Assembly: GCA_963751835.1 (NCBI GenBank)
Contig: CAVVWD010000023.1
Location: forward strand, 62,001 to 126,000
Source: JACVRW01 sp963751835
GTDB lineage: Bacteria > Actinomycetota > Thermoleophilia > Solirubrobacterales > Thermoleophilaceae
Direction: 5' to 3'
DNA: 64,000 nt
Each line of letters starts with the position of its first letter. The stretch's first letter is position 1. Positions 49,364-58,382 of the stretch are shown in pieces. The notes below the pieces were generated by a model. The model was given only the letters and a program-made list of their open reading frames with translations, was not told the DNA's origin and did not search any database. Both the position numbers and the translations under genes were made by a program.

Positions 49364-51938
49364 GTGAGGGGTCTCCCTGAGCTCTTCGACATTCGCGTTC
49401 AGGCGCGATCGCTGGCCTACCTCTTCCTCGCCGGTTCGGCGCTCGGCCTGCTCACGCTCGCGTTCCCGCACTCGGACCTCATCAAGGACCGCCAGCTGAT
49501 CATCCTGGCCGCGGTCGCCTCGGCGATGGCCGTGGCGATTTGGGTCTGGGCGGACCGCATGCGGACGTGGCAGCTGCACGCCGCGCTCGCGACCGGCACG
49601 GTGATCCTGTCGTTGGCGAACTACTTTGTCGAGGCGACGGTCCTCTACCCGCTGCTGTACACGTGGACCGCCCTATTCGCCTTCTACTTCTTCCGGCTCG
49701 ACGTGGCGCTCGCGCACGTGGCCCTGATCGCGGTGTGCTACGCGATCGTGCTGATCCTGGTCGAGCCCTCGAGTCCCGTGGTGCTCTGGCTGCTCGCAGT
49801 CGGCACGCCGCTGGTGGCGGGCCTGCTGATCTCGCGCCTGCTCGCGCGGATCGGGGCGGGCGTGCAGGACTCCGAGCGCCGTGCCCGTGCGATGCAGGAG
49901 AGCGAGGCGCGTACGCGACTGGTGCTCGACGGCGCCCCGGACGCCTTCATCACGCTGGACCGCGACGGGGTGATCACGTCGTGGAACACTGCGGCCGAGC
50001 GGCTCTTCGGCTGGACCGCCGCCGAGGCCGTGGGCGTGCCGATGCGCTCGCTGATCACGCCGCCCGAGTTCCGCGAGCGCCACGACGAGCGCCGGCGGGC
50101 CCTCCTCGAAACGCCGCGGGTCGTGGCGACCCAGCGCTACGACGTCGAGCTCCTGCGCCGCGACGGCAGCCGCTTCCCCGCCGAGGCGACCGTCTCGAAG
50201 ATCGAGATCAAGGGAGAGCCGTTCATCTCGGGCTTTGTCCGCGACGTGACCGAGCGGCTGCGCCGCCAGCAGGAGCGCGAGGCACTGCTGCGCGAGCAGG
50301 CCGCGCGGGCCGAGGCCGAACGCGTCAACGAGCTGATCAGCGGCATGCAGCTGCTCGTCGATGCCGCCCTCGCTCACCGGACGCTCGAGGACATTCTCGA
50401 CGACCTGATCCTGAAGGTACGCGGAGTGCTGGACGCCGACGCCGCCACCATCCTGCTTGCCGACGACGACGAGCGGCTCACGGTCGCCGCGCCGTCGTGG
50501 CCCGAAGCGCCCGAAGACGACCAGGCCCCCGAAGCGCCGGCCACATCGATCGCGTTCGGGGAGGGCTTCGCCGGACGGGTCGCGCGCGCCCGGGAGGCGA
50601 TGCTCGCCCACAGCCCTCCCCCCGAGGACTTACCTGACCCGGCCCTGCGCGCGCTCGACATCGACTCGCTGATCGGCGTGCCGCTGCTCGCGGAGAACAG
50701 AGGTCACGGGGGTGCTCGTGGCGGCCTCCGTCGCGCCGCGGCGCTTCTCCCCGGAGGACCTGGCCCTCCTGCGGCTGGCTGCCGACCGCGTCGCACTGGC
50801 GATCCTGCACGCGCGCGTATATAAGCGCGAGCACAACATCGCCGAGACGCTCCAGCGCAGCCTGCTGACCAAGCCCGAGGATCTCCCGAAGATGCCGGGG
50901 CTCGAGGTGGCGGCGCGCTACGAGCCGGCCGCCGCCGAGGCGGAGGTGGGCGGGGACTGGTACGACGTCATCCCTACGGCGAGCGGCGGGGTCGGCCTGG
51001 TGATGGGCGACGTGGCGGGCAAGGGCCTGGCCGCAGCGTCGATGGTCGGTCGTCTTCGCAGCGCTCTTCGGGCGTACGCGCTCGAAGGCCACGATCCCGC
51101 CCGAGTGGTTGAGCAGCTCAACCGCCTCGTCTGGACCGAGGCCCCGGAGAGCCAGATGGCGACCCTTCTCTACATGGTTGTCGAGCCCGGCGAGAGCCGC
51201 ATCGACTGGGTGAACGCAGGCCACCTCGCACCGCTACTTGCAAACGGCTCCGACACGCCGGAGTTTCTCGAGGGCAGCGGGTCGGTCCCGCTTGGCGTGC
51301 TGCCGTTTACGAGCTACGAGACGGTGTCGGCGACGATGGAGCCCGGCAGCTCGCTCGTTCTCTACACAGACGGCCTCATCGAACGGCCGGGAGAGCACCT
51401 CGACGACGGGCTGGCCGAGCTCGCCGCGCGAGTGCGGGAGGCCCCCGACGACCCCGAGCACCTCTGCGAGTACCTGCTCGAGACGCTCGTGCCGGCCGGG
51501 GGAGCCTCGGACGACGTTGCCATCCTGGCGCTGCGCAACCTGCCGTTCGTCGAGCGCTTCCGCTTTCAGTTCTCGAGCGAGCCCGAGGCGCTGTCGAAGA
51601 TGCGCTCGATCCTGCGGCGCTGGCTGCACCACGCGGGCGCGTCCGACCGCGAGCTCGCCGAGATCGTGACCGCGTGCGGGGAGGCGGCAACGAACGCCAT
51701 CGAGCATGCCGGCGCCGCCGGCGGAGCTCCATTCGAGGTCAGCGGCCGGCTCCGTGAGGCGGAGGTCGAGATCGAGGTCAGCGACGAGGGTCGCTGGCGG
51801 CCGCCGCGGGAGGGAGACCAGGGGCGGGGTCTCGCGCTCATGCGAGCCCTGATGGATACCGTTGAGGTATCACCGTCGCCGCAGGGCACCACGGTTCGGT
51901 TGCGACGGGCACTCGAAAGCAACGGAGGGGTCGAGTGA
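49364..51938 (+). CDS. Membrane PAS-GAF-PP2C-HATPase stress-switch protein, one-base frameshift
   Basis: GTG at 49364 (TTG 49355 possible). Six or so helices (residues 12-165) precede a PAS domain (LVLDGAPDAFITLDRDGVITSWNTAAERLFGW). A GAF domain follows (ELISGMQLLVDAALAHRTLEDILD through IGVPLLAEN). One extra base near 50699 shifts the frame; deleting it gives ENEVTGVLVAASVAPRRFSPED. Then come the SpoIIE-type phosphatase (EVGGDWYDVIP, VMGDVAGKGLAAA, GASDDVAIL) and an RsbW-like kinase (TACGEAATNAIEHA, DQGRGLALMRALMD). It senses a signal, dephosphorylates and may also rephosphorylate the STAS partner encoded next, with a four-base overlap. Confidence 0.85.
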
Positions 51939-52288
51939 AGAATGGGCTGGTGGGGCTCGACATCGAGGAGCGCGGTGAGGTCGTGGTCGCACATGTGACC
52001 GGCGAGCTGGACCTAGCCGGCGCTCCGCAGACCGGTGAGCGGATCGCGGAGGCGGTCCCGACCTCCGCGCGCGGGCTCGTGGTCGACATGAGCACGCTCG
52101 AGTTCATCGATTCGAGCGGCGTGGCGATGCTCTTCGGGCTGGTACGCCGGCTCTCGAGCCGCCGTCAGGAGCTGCGCGTGGTGGCGCCTCGGGGCCGGCC
52201 GGTCGCGCGCGTCCTCGAGATCGTCGAGTTCGAGCGCGCCGCGCCGATCCGGGCGGACGTCGAGGCCGCGGTCGCCGAGATCGCCTGA
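51935..52288 (+). CDS. STAS-domain anti-sigma factor antagonist
   Basis: GTG at 51935 overlaps the sensor gene stop and gives 117 residues, a single STAS domain. VVVAHVTGELDLAGAPQTGERI leads in, and LEFIDSSGVAMLFGLVRRL holds the phosphorylatable serine (S60/S61, DSSG motif). When unphosphorylated it should capture an anti-sigma kinase and free a sigma factor. The kinase and phosphatase needed to switch it are both in the adjacent protein, so this pair looks self-sufficient; no sigma gene is next to it. Confidence 0.92.
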   Translation: MKNGLVGLDIEERGEVVVAHVTGELDLAGAPQTGERIAEAVPTSARGLVVDMSTLEFIDSSGVAMLFGLVRRLSSRRQELRVVAPRGRPVARVLEIVEFERAAPIRADVEAAVAEIA

Positions 52289-52298
52289 GCGGATCCTC

Positions 52299-53111
52299 TT
52301 AGGCGGCCGCGGGCTCGCGGGCCGCGGCGATGAAGTCGAGCACGGCGGCGTTGAACTCCTCGGCACACTCGATGCAGGCCCCGTGCGGGGCGCCGTCCAG
52401 CACGGTCAGCTTGGCGTCGGGGATGAGCGCGGCGATCTCCCTGGACTTCCAGATCGGGACCAGGATGTCGCGCTCCGCCCCGATCACGTGCACAGGCATG
52501 GTCAACGAGCCGAGCCGGTCGCAAGTGTCGTGCCGCCCGCAGGCGGCGAGCTGGCGCACGAAGGCTTCGGGCGGCTGCGGATGGGGGTGCTCCAGCATCA
52601 TGTTGCGCACGAACGCCACGCCGTCGGCGTTCTCGAAGAACTCCTCGGAGTGGTTGAGGAGCATCAGCTCGTCGATGTGCTCCTCGTAGCTGATCTTGTG
52701 CACCCGGGAGCCCCAGACGTCGCCGAGCTTGCGGCCCCAGGCGCCGACCGCCGGGAACGTCACGGCCAGGGTCAGCGTCCGCACCCGCCCGGGTGCCTGG
52801 CAGGCGACCTCCTGGGCGATCGCGCCGCCCATCGAGTAGCCGAGCAGGTGGAACGACTCGAGCTCGAGCGCGTCGGCCAGCGCCAGGGTGTCGCGCGCCA
52901 TGTCGGCGACCTCGTACTCGGCGCGCGCGAGCGAGGAGCGCCCGGCGTCGCGGTTGTCGAAGACGATGGTCCGGTGCGCCGCCGAGAAGGCGGGCAGTTG
53001 GAGGGCCCAGGTGAGCACGTCCGCGGACAGGCCCATCACGCAGAGCAGCGGTTCCCCCTCCCCGTGGACCTCGTAGTACAGCGTCTGGCCATTCGCCTCG
53101 ACCGTCGGCAT
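52299..53111 (-). CDS. Alpha/beta hydrolase
   Basis: The product has 270 residues. It opens PTVEANGQTLYYEVHGEGEPLLCVMGLSAD; the oxyanion region and TIVFDNRDAGRSS follow. The nucleophile elbow is LLGYSMGGAIAQE (Ser), the acid in GAERDILVPIWKSREIA (Asp) and the His in GAPHGACIECAEEF. This is the 3-oxoadipate enol-lactonase or carboxylesterase-like branch. It is divergent from the FMO-SDR-ALDH operon across 81 bases with a 14-base palindrome. In that setting it could hydrolyse an ester produced by the FMO. Confidence 0.9.
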   Translation of the reverse strand: MPTVEANGQTLYYEVHGEGEPLLCVMGLSADVLTWALQLPAFSAAHRTIVFDNRDAGRSSLARAEYEVADMARDTLALADALELESFHLLGYSMGGAIAQEVACQAPGRVRTLTLAVTFPAVGAWGRKLGDVWGSRVHKISYEEHIDELMLLNHSEEFFENADGVAFVRNMMLEHPHPQPPEAFVRQLAACGRHDTCDRLGSLTMPVHVIGAERDILVPIWKSREIAALIPDAKLTVLDGAPHGACIECAEEFNAAVLDFIAAAREPAAA

Positions 53112-53154
53112 CGACTTCCCTCCCTGTTGGCGCTTCCCGACCTGCCAACCCTAC

Positions 53155-53168
53155 TGGCTGGCCAGCCA
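53155..53168. promoter_or_regulatory. 14-base palindrome between hydrolase and FMO genes
   Basis: TGGCTGGCCAGCCA is fully self-complementary and lies 24 bases before the FMO start and 43 from the hydrolase start. Its central position between divergent genes suits a regulator site, but no regulator is encoded next to it. Confidence 0.45.
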
Positions 53169-53192
53169 ACTTGGTAGGCTCGGCGTTCCTCC

Positions 53193-54551
53193 ATGGGCAA
53201 GGTGTGCATCATCGGCGCGGGCTCGTCCGGGATCGCCTCGTGCCAGGTGCTTCAGGCCCGCGGCATCGACTTCGACTGCTTCGAGAAGGGCTCCGGAGTC
53301 GGCGGGAACTGGCGTTACGACAACGACAACGGCATGTCGTCCGCCTACCGCTCGCTCTTCATCAACACGTCGCGGCGGATGATGCAGTACGCCACCTACC
53401 CGATGCCGGACGACTATCCCGACTATCCCCACCACGAGCAGATCGCCGCCTACTTCGACGCCTACGTCGACCACTTCGGCTTCCGCGACCGGATCCGCTT
53501 CAACACCCAAGTCGAGCGAGTCGAGCCCGCGGGCGGCGGGGGCTGGGAGGTAAGCACCGACGACGGCTCGCGGGATGTCTACGACGCGGTCTTCGTGGCA
53601 AACGGCCACCACTGGGACGCCAAGTGGCCCGATCCGCCGTTCCCCGGCCAGGACGGCTTCACGGGCGAGCAGCTTCACTCCCACTTCTACCGCGAGCCCG
53701 ACGAGCGCATCGAGAGCAGGCGGGTGCTCGTGCTCGGCATCGGCAACTCCGCCACTGACATTTCGGTGGAGACCTCGCGCTATTCGGAGATCACCTACCT
53801 CGCGATGCGCCGCGGCGCGTACGTGATCCCCAAGTACATCGGCGGCAAGCCGACCGACGAGCTCGCGCCGGCGTGGCTCTCCCACCTGCCGTTCCGGGTC
53901 ACGCGCTGGCTGTTCTCGCAGCGGCTCAAGCAGGTGCAGGGGAGGATGGAGTCGTACGGCCTGCCGAAGCCCGATCACAAACTCGGCGAGGCCCATCCGA
54001 CCGTCTCGTCCGACCTGCTGCCGCGCATCGGACATGGCCGCATCAAGGTCAAGCCGAACATGGCGCGCATCGAGGGCGGCACGGTCCACTTCGTGGATGG
54101 GACGAGCGCCGAGGTCGACACGATCATCTGGTGCACGGGCTACAGGATCACCTTCCCGTTCCTCGCCTCCGAACTGATCGCGACCGAGCGCAACCACGTG
54201 CCGCTCTTCCGCCGGGTCGTCCACCCCGAGCACACGGGCCTCTACTTCATCGGGCTCGTGCAGCCGCTCGGGGCGATCATGCCGATCGCCGAGCTCCAGT
54301 CGGAGTGGATCGCGGACGTGCTCCAGGGCAGGGCGGCGCTGCCGGACGCGGCCACCATGTGCGAGGAGATCGCGGACGAGGAAGAGGCCATGCGCCGCCG
54401 TTACGTGGCCTCCACGCGACACACGATCCAGGTGGACTTCCATCCCTACATGCGGCTGCTGCGCGCAGAGCGGCGCCGCACCGAGGGCGAGCGGCGGCCG
54501 CTCGGCGCCCGCGCCCAGGTCGGGTCCGCCGATCCCACGGCCGCGCCCTGA
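53193..54551 (+). CDS. Flavin-containing monooxygenase
   Basis: The product has 452 residues. The FAD motif VCIIGAGSSGIASCQVLQARG is N-terminal, followed by FEKGSGVGGNWRYDND and the second dinucleotide site VLVLGIGNSATDISVETSRY for NADPH. The FMO signature F-x-G-x3-H-x3-(Y) appears as FTGEQLHSHFY; Baeyer-Villiger enzymes usually have W or F/D variants. IIWCTGYRITFPFL is the conserved late segment. It oxygenates soft nucleophiles or, in some members, ketones. Its stop overlaps the SDR start by one base, so the operon is tight. Confidence 0.92.
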   Translation: MGKVCIIGAGSSGIASCQVLQARGIDFDCFEKGSGVGGNWRYDNDNGMSSAYRSLFINTSRRMMQYATYPMPDDYPDYPHHEQIAAYFDAYVDHFGFRDRIRFNTQVERVEPAGGGGWEVSTDDGSRDVYDAVFVANGHHWDAKWPDPPFPGQDGFTGEQLHSHFYREPDERIESRRVLVLGIGNSATDISVETSRYSEITYLAMRRGAYVIPKYIGGKPTDELAPAWLSHLPFRVTRWLFSQRLKQVQGRMESYGLPKPDHKLGEAHPTVSSDLLPRIGHGRIKVKPNMARIEGGTVHFVDGTSAEVDTIIWCTGYRITFPFLASELIATERNHVPLFRRVVHPEHTGLYFIGLVQPLGAIMPIAELQSEWIADVLQGRAALPDAATMCEEIADEEEAMRRRYVASTRHTIQVDFHPYMRLLRAERRRTEGERRPLGARAQVGSADPTAAP

Positions 54552-55348
54552 TGGCGGGGATCGCGGTCGTCACCGGCGCCGGGCGTGGCTTTGGCCTCGA
54601 GATCGCGCGGCGGCTGTCGGGACGCGGCTACAGCGTGCTGTGCACCGATGTCGACGAGCAGGCCGCCGCGGCCGGCGCCGAGCAGGTGGGCGGCTTCCCG
54701 ATGCAGCTCGACGTGCGTGACCCCGAGGCACACCGCGCCGCAGCCCGCGCTGCGGCCGAGCGCGGGCCGCTCGAAGTATGGGTCAACAATGCGGGCGTGC
54801 TCCGCACGGTCAAGGCCTGGGAGCACACGGACGACGAGGTGCGCCAACTCGTCGAGGTCAATCTGCTCGGGGTGATGTACGGCTCGCGCGCCGCCGTGGA
54901 GGCGATGCGGACCGGGCCCGGGAGCAACCGGCACATCATCAACCTCGCCTCGCTGTCGGCGCTGACCGGCGTCCCAGGCCTCGCCGTCTACGCCGCGTCC
55001 AAGCACGGCGTGCTGGGATTCACGAGCTCGCTGCAGGGGGACCTGAAGCTGGCGGGGCTCCCGATCACAGTTCATGCGGTCTGCCCCGACGGCGCAGACA
55101 CTCAGATGGTGCGCGAGCGCTCGGCGGACAAGGACGCCGCGATCATCTGGTCCGCGCCGCGGCTCCTGACGCCCGAGGAGGTGGCCGACCGCACCGTGGG
55201 CCTGCTCGACTCGAAGGAGCTCGTGGCCGTGATCCCGCGCTGGCGGGGCTGGGTGGCGCGCGGTACGGCGATGCTCGGCCGGCACGGGCTTCACGGCGCG
55301 GACCTGCTTCGCAGACAGGGCGAGCGCAAGAGGGCGCGCGCAAGCTAG
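54551..55348 (+). CDS. Short-chain dehydrogenase/reductase (classical SDR)
   Basis: ATG at 54551 shares one base with the FMO stop (TGATG) and gives 265 residues. GIAVVTGAGRGFGLEIARRL is the cofactor loop, VWVNNAGVLR the NNAG motif, and IINLASLSALTGVPGLAVYAASKHGVLGF holds the catalytic Ser, Tyr and Lys. CTDVDE after strand 2 suggests NAD preference. It would oxidise a secondary alcohol or reduce a ketone. It lies between the FMO and the aldehyde dehydrogenase. Confidence 0.92.
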   Translation: MAGIAVVTGAGRGFGLEIARRLSGRGYSVLCTDVDEQAAAAGAEQVGGFPMQLDVRDPEAHRAAARAAAERGPLEVWVNNAGVLRTVKAWEHTDDEVRQLVEVNLLGVMYGSRAAVEAMRTGPGSNRHIINLASLSALTGVPGLAVYAASKHGVLGFTSSLQGDLKLAGLPITVHAVCPDGADTQMVRERSADKDAAIIWSAPRLLTPEEVADRTVGLLDSKELVAVIPRWRGWVARGTAMLGRHGLHGADLLRRQGERKRARAS

Positions 55349-55375
55349 GTTCTCCACAGCGACGAAAGGAACGAC

Positions 55376-56914
55376 GTGGCCGAGACGACGACCATCACCC
55401 AGCCCGAGACCGGCGAGGCGGCGCGCACGATCGAGGTCGAGAATCCGGCGACCGGGGAGAACATCGCGAGCGTGCCCGTGGTCGCGCCCGAGGAGGTCGC
55501 GGAGCTCGTGGCCCGCGCACGGCGCGCCCAGCCGGGCTGGGAGGCGCTCGGTTTCGACGGCCGCGGGGCCGTCCTCAAGCGCTGCCAGAAGTGGATGTCG
55601 GACAACTCGGAGCGGGTGGTCGAGACGATCATCTCCGAGACGGGGAAGGCCTACGAGGACGCGCTCTTCGCCGAGGTCGGCTACGCGGAGGGGGCGTTCG
55701 CCTTCTGGGCGAAGAACGCCCCGAAGTACCTGGCTGAGGAGAAGCTCAAGACTTCGTCGCCGTTCGCCAAGGGCCGCAAGCTGATCGTGCGCTACGCCCC
55801 GGTCGGCGTGGTCGGCGTGATCGGGCCGTGGAACTACCCGCTCAACAACTCGTTCGGCGACTGCATTCCCGCCCTGGCGGCCGGCAACGCGGTGCTCCTG
55901 AAGCCCTCGGAGGTTACGCCGCTCACCTCGATGTTGATGGGCGAGATGCTGCGCGAGTGTGGCCTGCCGAAGGACGTGTACCAGGTCGTCCCGGGCTACG
56001 GCGAGACCGGCGCGGCGCTCATCGACGAGGTCGACTTCCTGATGTTCACGGGGTCGACCGGCACCGGCAAGAAGGTGATGGAGCGCGCCGCGCACACCCT
56101 CACGCCGGTCGCGCTCGAGCTGGGCGGCAAGGATCCGATGATCGTCTGTGCCGATGCCGACCTCGAGCGCGCGGCCATCGCGGCCGTGCATTACTCGATG
56201 CAGAACACCGGGCAGACCTGCATCTCGACCGAGCGCGTCTATGTCGAAGAACCGATCCACGACGAGTTCGTGCGGCTCGTGACCGACAAGGTGAACGCCC
56301 TCCGCCAGGGTGCACCCGCCGGCCCCGCCTCGATCGATCTCGGAGCCGTGATCCACCCGCCGCAGTCGGACGTCGTCGAGCGCCACGTGAACGACGCGGT
56401 CGAGCGCGGGGCGCGCGTGCTCAGCGGCGGCGGGCGGCGCGACGAGGGTGGGCACTTCTTCGAGCCGACCCTCGTCGTGGACGTCGACCATTCGATGGCC
56501 CTCATGCGCGAGGAGACCTTCGGTCCGACGCTGCCGATCATGAAGGTGAAGGACGCGGACGAGGCGGTCCGGCTCGCGAACGACTCGCCGTACGGCCTTC
56601 AGGCATCGGTGTGGACGAAGGACGCCGCCAAGGGCGAGCGGCTCGCGCGCAGGGTCGAGGCCGGCGCGGTCACCGTCAACGACGCTCAGATCAACTACGT
56701 CGCCCTCGAGCTTCCCATGGGTGGCTGGAAGCAATCGGGGCTAGGCACTCGCCACGGAGCGGACGGGATCCGCAAGTACACGAAGAAGCAGACGCTGCTC
56801 GTCACGAGCTTCGCGCCGCTCAAGCAGGACCTCCACATGATGCCCTACAGCGCGCGGCGTACGAAGATCGTGAGCAGGCTCCTGAAGCTCGTGTACGGCC
56901 GCGGTAAGTCCTAG
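55376..56914 (+). CDS. Aldehyde dehydrogenase
   Basis: GTG at 55376, after a GAAAGGA site, gives 512 residues. Key segments: VGVIGPWNYPLNNSFGDCIPALAAGNAVLLKPSE (cofactor), FTGSTGTGKKVMERA, VALELGGKDPMIVCADAD (catalytic Glu), NTGQTCISTERVYVEE (nucleophile Cys), EETFGPTLPIMKV, and MGGWKQSGLGTRHG. An extra C-terminal tail of about 40 basic residues (QDLHMMPYSARRTKIVSRLLKLVYGRG) could be membrane-seeking, as in long-chain or fatty aldehyde dehydrogenases. It lies 27 bases after the SDR gene. Confidence 0.93.
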   Translation: MAETTTITQPETGEAARTIEVENPATGENIASVPVVAPEEVAELVARARRAQPGWEALGFDGRGAVLKRCQKWMSDNSERVVETIISETGKAYEDALFAEVGYAEGAFAFWAKNAPKYLAEEKLKTSSPFAKGRKLIVRYAPVGVVGVIGPWNYPLNNSFGDCIPALAAGNAVLLKPSEVTPLTSMLMGEMLRECGLPKDVYQVVPGYGETGAALIDEVDFLMFTGSTGTGKKVMERAAHTLTPVALELGGKDPMIVCADADLERAAIAAVHYSMQNTGQTCISTERVYVEEPIHDEFVRLVTDKVNALRQGAPAGPASIDLGAVIHPPQSDVVERHVNDAVERGARVLSGGGRRDEGGHFFEPTLVVDVDHSMALMREETFGPTLPIMKVKDADEAVRLANDSPYGLQASVWTKDAAKGERLARRVEAGAVTVNDAQINYVALELPMGGWKQSGLGTRHGADGIRKYTKKQTLLVTSFAPLKQDLHMMPYSARRTKIVSRLLKLVYGRGKS

Positions 56915-56939
56915 AGGCGCGGTTCGACCGCTGCCGTGC

Positions 56940-57824
56940 CTAGGCACTGCGCTCGGCGAGCGCGGTGTTGCCGCGGGCAACGTTCACCTCGAGGCTCTCC
57001 GTAGCCATACCGATCCCGCCCTTGGCGCCGCCCCCGGTAATCCATCGCGTCTGAGCCTCGTCGAGCATCGCATCGAGTTGGTCGTCCGTGTGGCTTGGGT
57101 CGTGATGAAAGAGCAGCGTGCGCCGGGCGGAGACGCAGCGGGCGAACTGCAGGGCCTGTGTAAGCGACGAGTGGCCCCAGCCGACGTGGGTCGCGTACTC
57201 GGCATCGGTGTACTGGCAGTCGTGGAGCAGCAGGTCGACCTCGCGCGCGAGACCCGACCCGGACAGCCACTCCGGCCCGAGCGTGTCGATGTCCCCGACT
57301 ATCGCGGGCTCGTGGTCGGGCAGGTAGCAGAGGGAGGCGTCTGCCTCCTCGATGCGGAACCCGAGCGTCGGGCCACGATGCGTCACCGCGGCCGCGGTGA
57401 TCTGCGCCGAGCCGATGCTCCACTGCGAGCGCGGGCAGTTGCGGAAGTCGAGCCGGCACGGCAGCTCGCGGATCTCGACCGGAGTCAGCGGCGCGGACAG
57501 GTAGCGCCCGATGCGGCGCTCGAGCGACAGCCCGGGCGCGGCCGGGCCCCAGAGCGTCACCTCGACGCCGGGCCGGAACAGCGGCGCGAAGAAAAGCAGG
57601 CCCTGGATGTGGTCGAGGTGGAGATGGGTGAGCAGGATGTGGATGGGGCCGGTAGAGGAGCCGAGACCAACCGGCAGGTTGCGGATCCCGGTGCCTGCGT
57701 CGAGGACGAGGTTCGTGCCGTCCGAGAGGGTCACCTGCACGCACGAGGTGTTGCCGCCGTGGCGCACCATGTCCGCGCCCGGGGTTGGAAGCGATCCGCG
57801 CGTCCCCCAGACCTTGACCTGCAT
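56940..57824 (-). CDS. Metallo-beta-lactamase-fold hydrolase (RNase Z/PqsE-like)
   Basis: ATG at 57824 gives 294 residues. The opening VKVWGTRGSLPTPGADMVRHGGNTSCVQV is typical of this PAS-linked MBL group. The metal site is ILLTHLHLDHIQGLLFFAPLF (H-x-H-x-D-H), with VTHRGPTLGFRIEEAD, LLLHDCQYTDAEY and LLFHHDPSHTDDQLD giving the other ligands. The first motif resembles bacterial enzymes cleaving cyclic nucleotides or phosphodiesters. Its start overlaps the stop of the PAS gene (ATGA), so the PAS protein is the likely sensor partner. Confidence 0.9.
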   Translation of the reverse strand: MQVKVWGTRGSLPTPGADMVRHGGNTSCVQVTLSDGTNLVLDAGTGIRNLPVGLGSSTGPIHILLTHLHLDHIQGLLFFAPLFRPGVEVTLWGPAAPGLSLERRIGRYLSAPLTPVEIRELPCRLDFRNCPRSQWSIGSAQITAAAVTHRGPTLGFRIEEADASLCYLPDHEPAIVGDIDTLGPEWLSGSGLAREVDLLLHDCQYTDAEYATHVGWGHSSLTQALQFARCVSARRTLLFHHDPSHTDDQLDAMLDEAQTRWITGGGAKGGIGMATESLEVNVARGNTALAERSA

Positions 57825-58219
57825 CAGGGCCCCCGGCTCCAGAAGATCGCGAGCGCCCCGCTCTGGCCGTCCTGGCCGATCACCGGAAAGGCCGTCACCT
57901 CGATGCCCTGGGCGCGCCCCGCCGCGGAGGTGATGCGCATCGGCGCGTGCGCCGCCCGGCCGTCGCCGAGCGCGATCGACAGTGGAAGCTCCGCAGCGTC
58001 GAGCGGTCGCCCGTCGGGTCCGGTCGGCGCGAAGCGCGAGCCCCACTCCTCGGGCGGCATCGGTCCGGCCTCCTCGAATGACAGGCCGAGGATCTGGCCG
58101 GCGGCCTCGTTGAAGAAGACGAGCACGCCTTCCCGGTCCACGAGGAAGGCGGGCGTCGTCAGGTTCGCCACGAAGCCGCGGGCCATGATCATCTCGACCG
58201 GGTGCGGCTGGGCGCTCAT
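57824..58219 (-). CDS. Single PAS-domain protein
   Basis: The product has 131 residues, essentially one PAS domain: FVANLTTPAFLVDREGVLVFFNEAAGQILGLSFEEAGPM, then ELPLSIALGDGRAAHAPMRITSAAGRAQGIEVTAFPVIGQDG. No output domain is attached, so it must act through a partner; the adjacent MBL enzyme, translated by overlap, is the obvious one. A possible 35-residue ORF overlaps its own start. Ligand (heme, flavin or other) cannot be told from sequence. Confidence 0.87.
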   Translation of the reverse strand: MSAQPHPVEMIMARGFVANLTTPAFLVDREGVLVFFNEAAGQILGLSFEEAGPMPPEEWGSRFAPTGPDGRPLDAAELPLSIALGDGRAAHAPMRITSAAGRAQGIEVTAFPVIGQDGQSGALAIFWSRGP

Positions 58220-58323
58220 CCGGAGGGCGTCGACTCGAGATGGACCATCCCGATCTCGCCGGCCATGAGTTGGCTGTCATGGGCCCAGGAGCCGAGGTCG
58301 GTGACACGGTGCTTGAGCGCCAC
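58216..58323 (-). CDS. Possible 35-residue leader peptide or small protein
   Basis: GTG at 58323 follows TCGGAG and opens ALKHRVTDLGSWAHDSQLMAGE, then IGMVHLESTPSG, with the stop overlapping the PAS start by four bases (ATGA). The tight coupling is what favours it; the composition is ordinary. The gap 58324-58382 shows nothing else. Confidence 0.3.
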   Translation of the reverse strand: MALKHRVTDLGSWAHDSQLMAGEIGMVHLESTPSG

Positions 58324-58382
58324 CTCCGAAAATCTACGGCACGGCCGCTCGTCGCTCGGGGGCCGCAGCCGCCTCAGCGGGA

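Noticed and set aside
54446..56734. A 762-codon minus-strand frame opposite the SDR and ALDH genes
   Set aside because: Antisense shadow without domains; SDR and ALDH motifs on the plus strand are complete.
56919..56947. GCGGT-TCG-ACCGC and GTGCCTAGGCAC short palindromes between the ALDH and MBL genes
   Set aside because: Short stems expected often at this base composition; possibly part of a convergent terminator but too weak to list.
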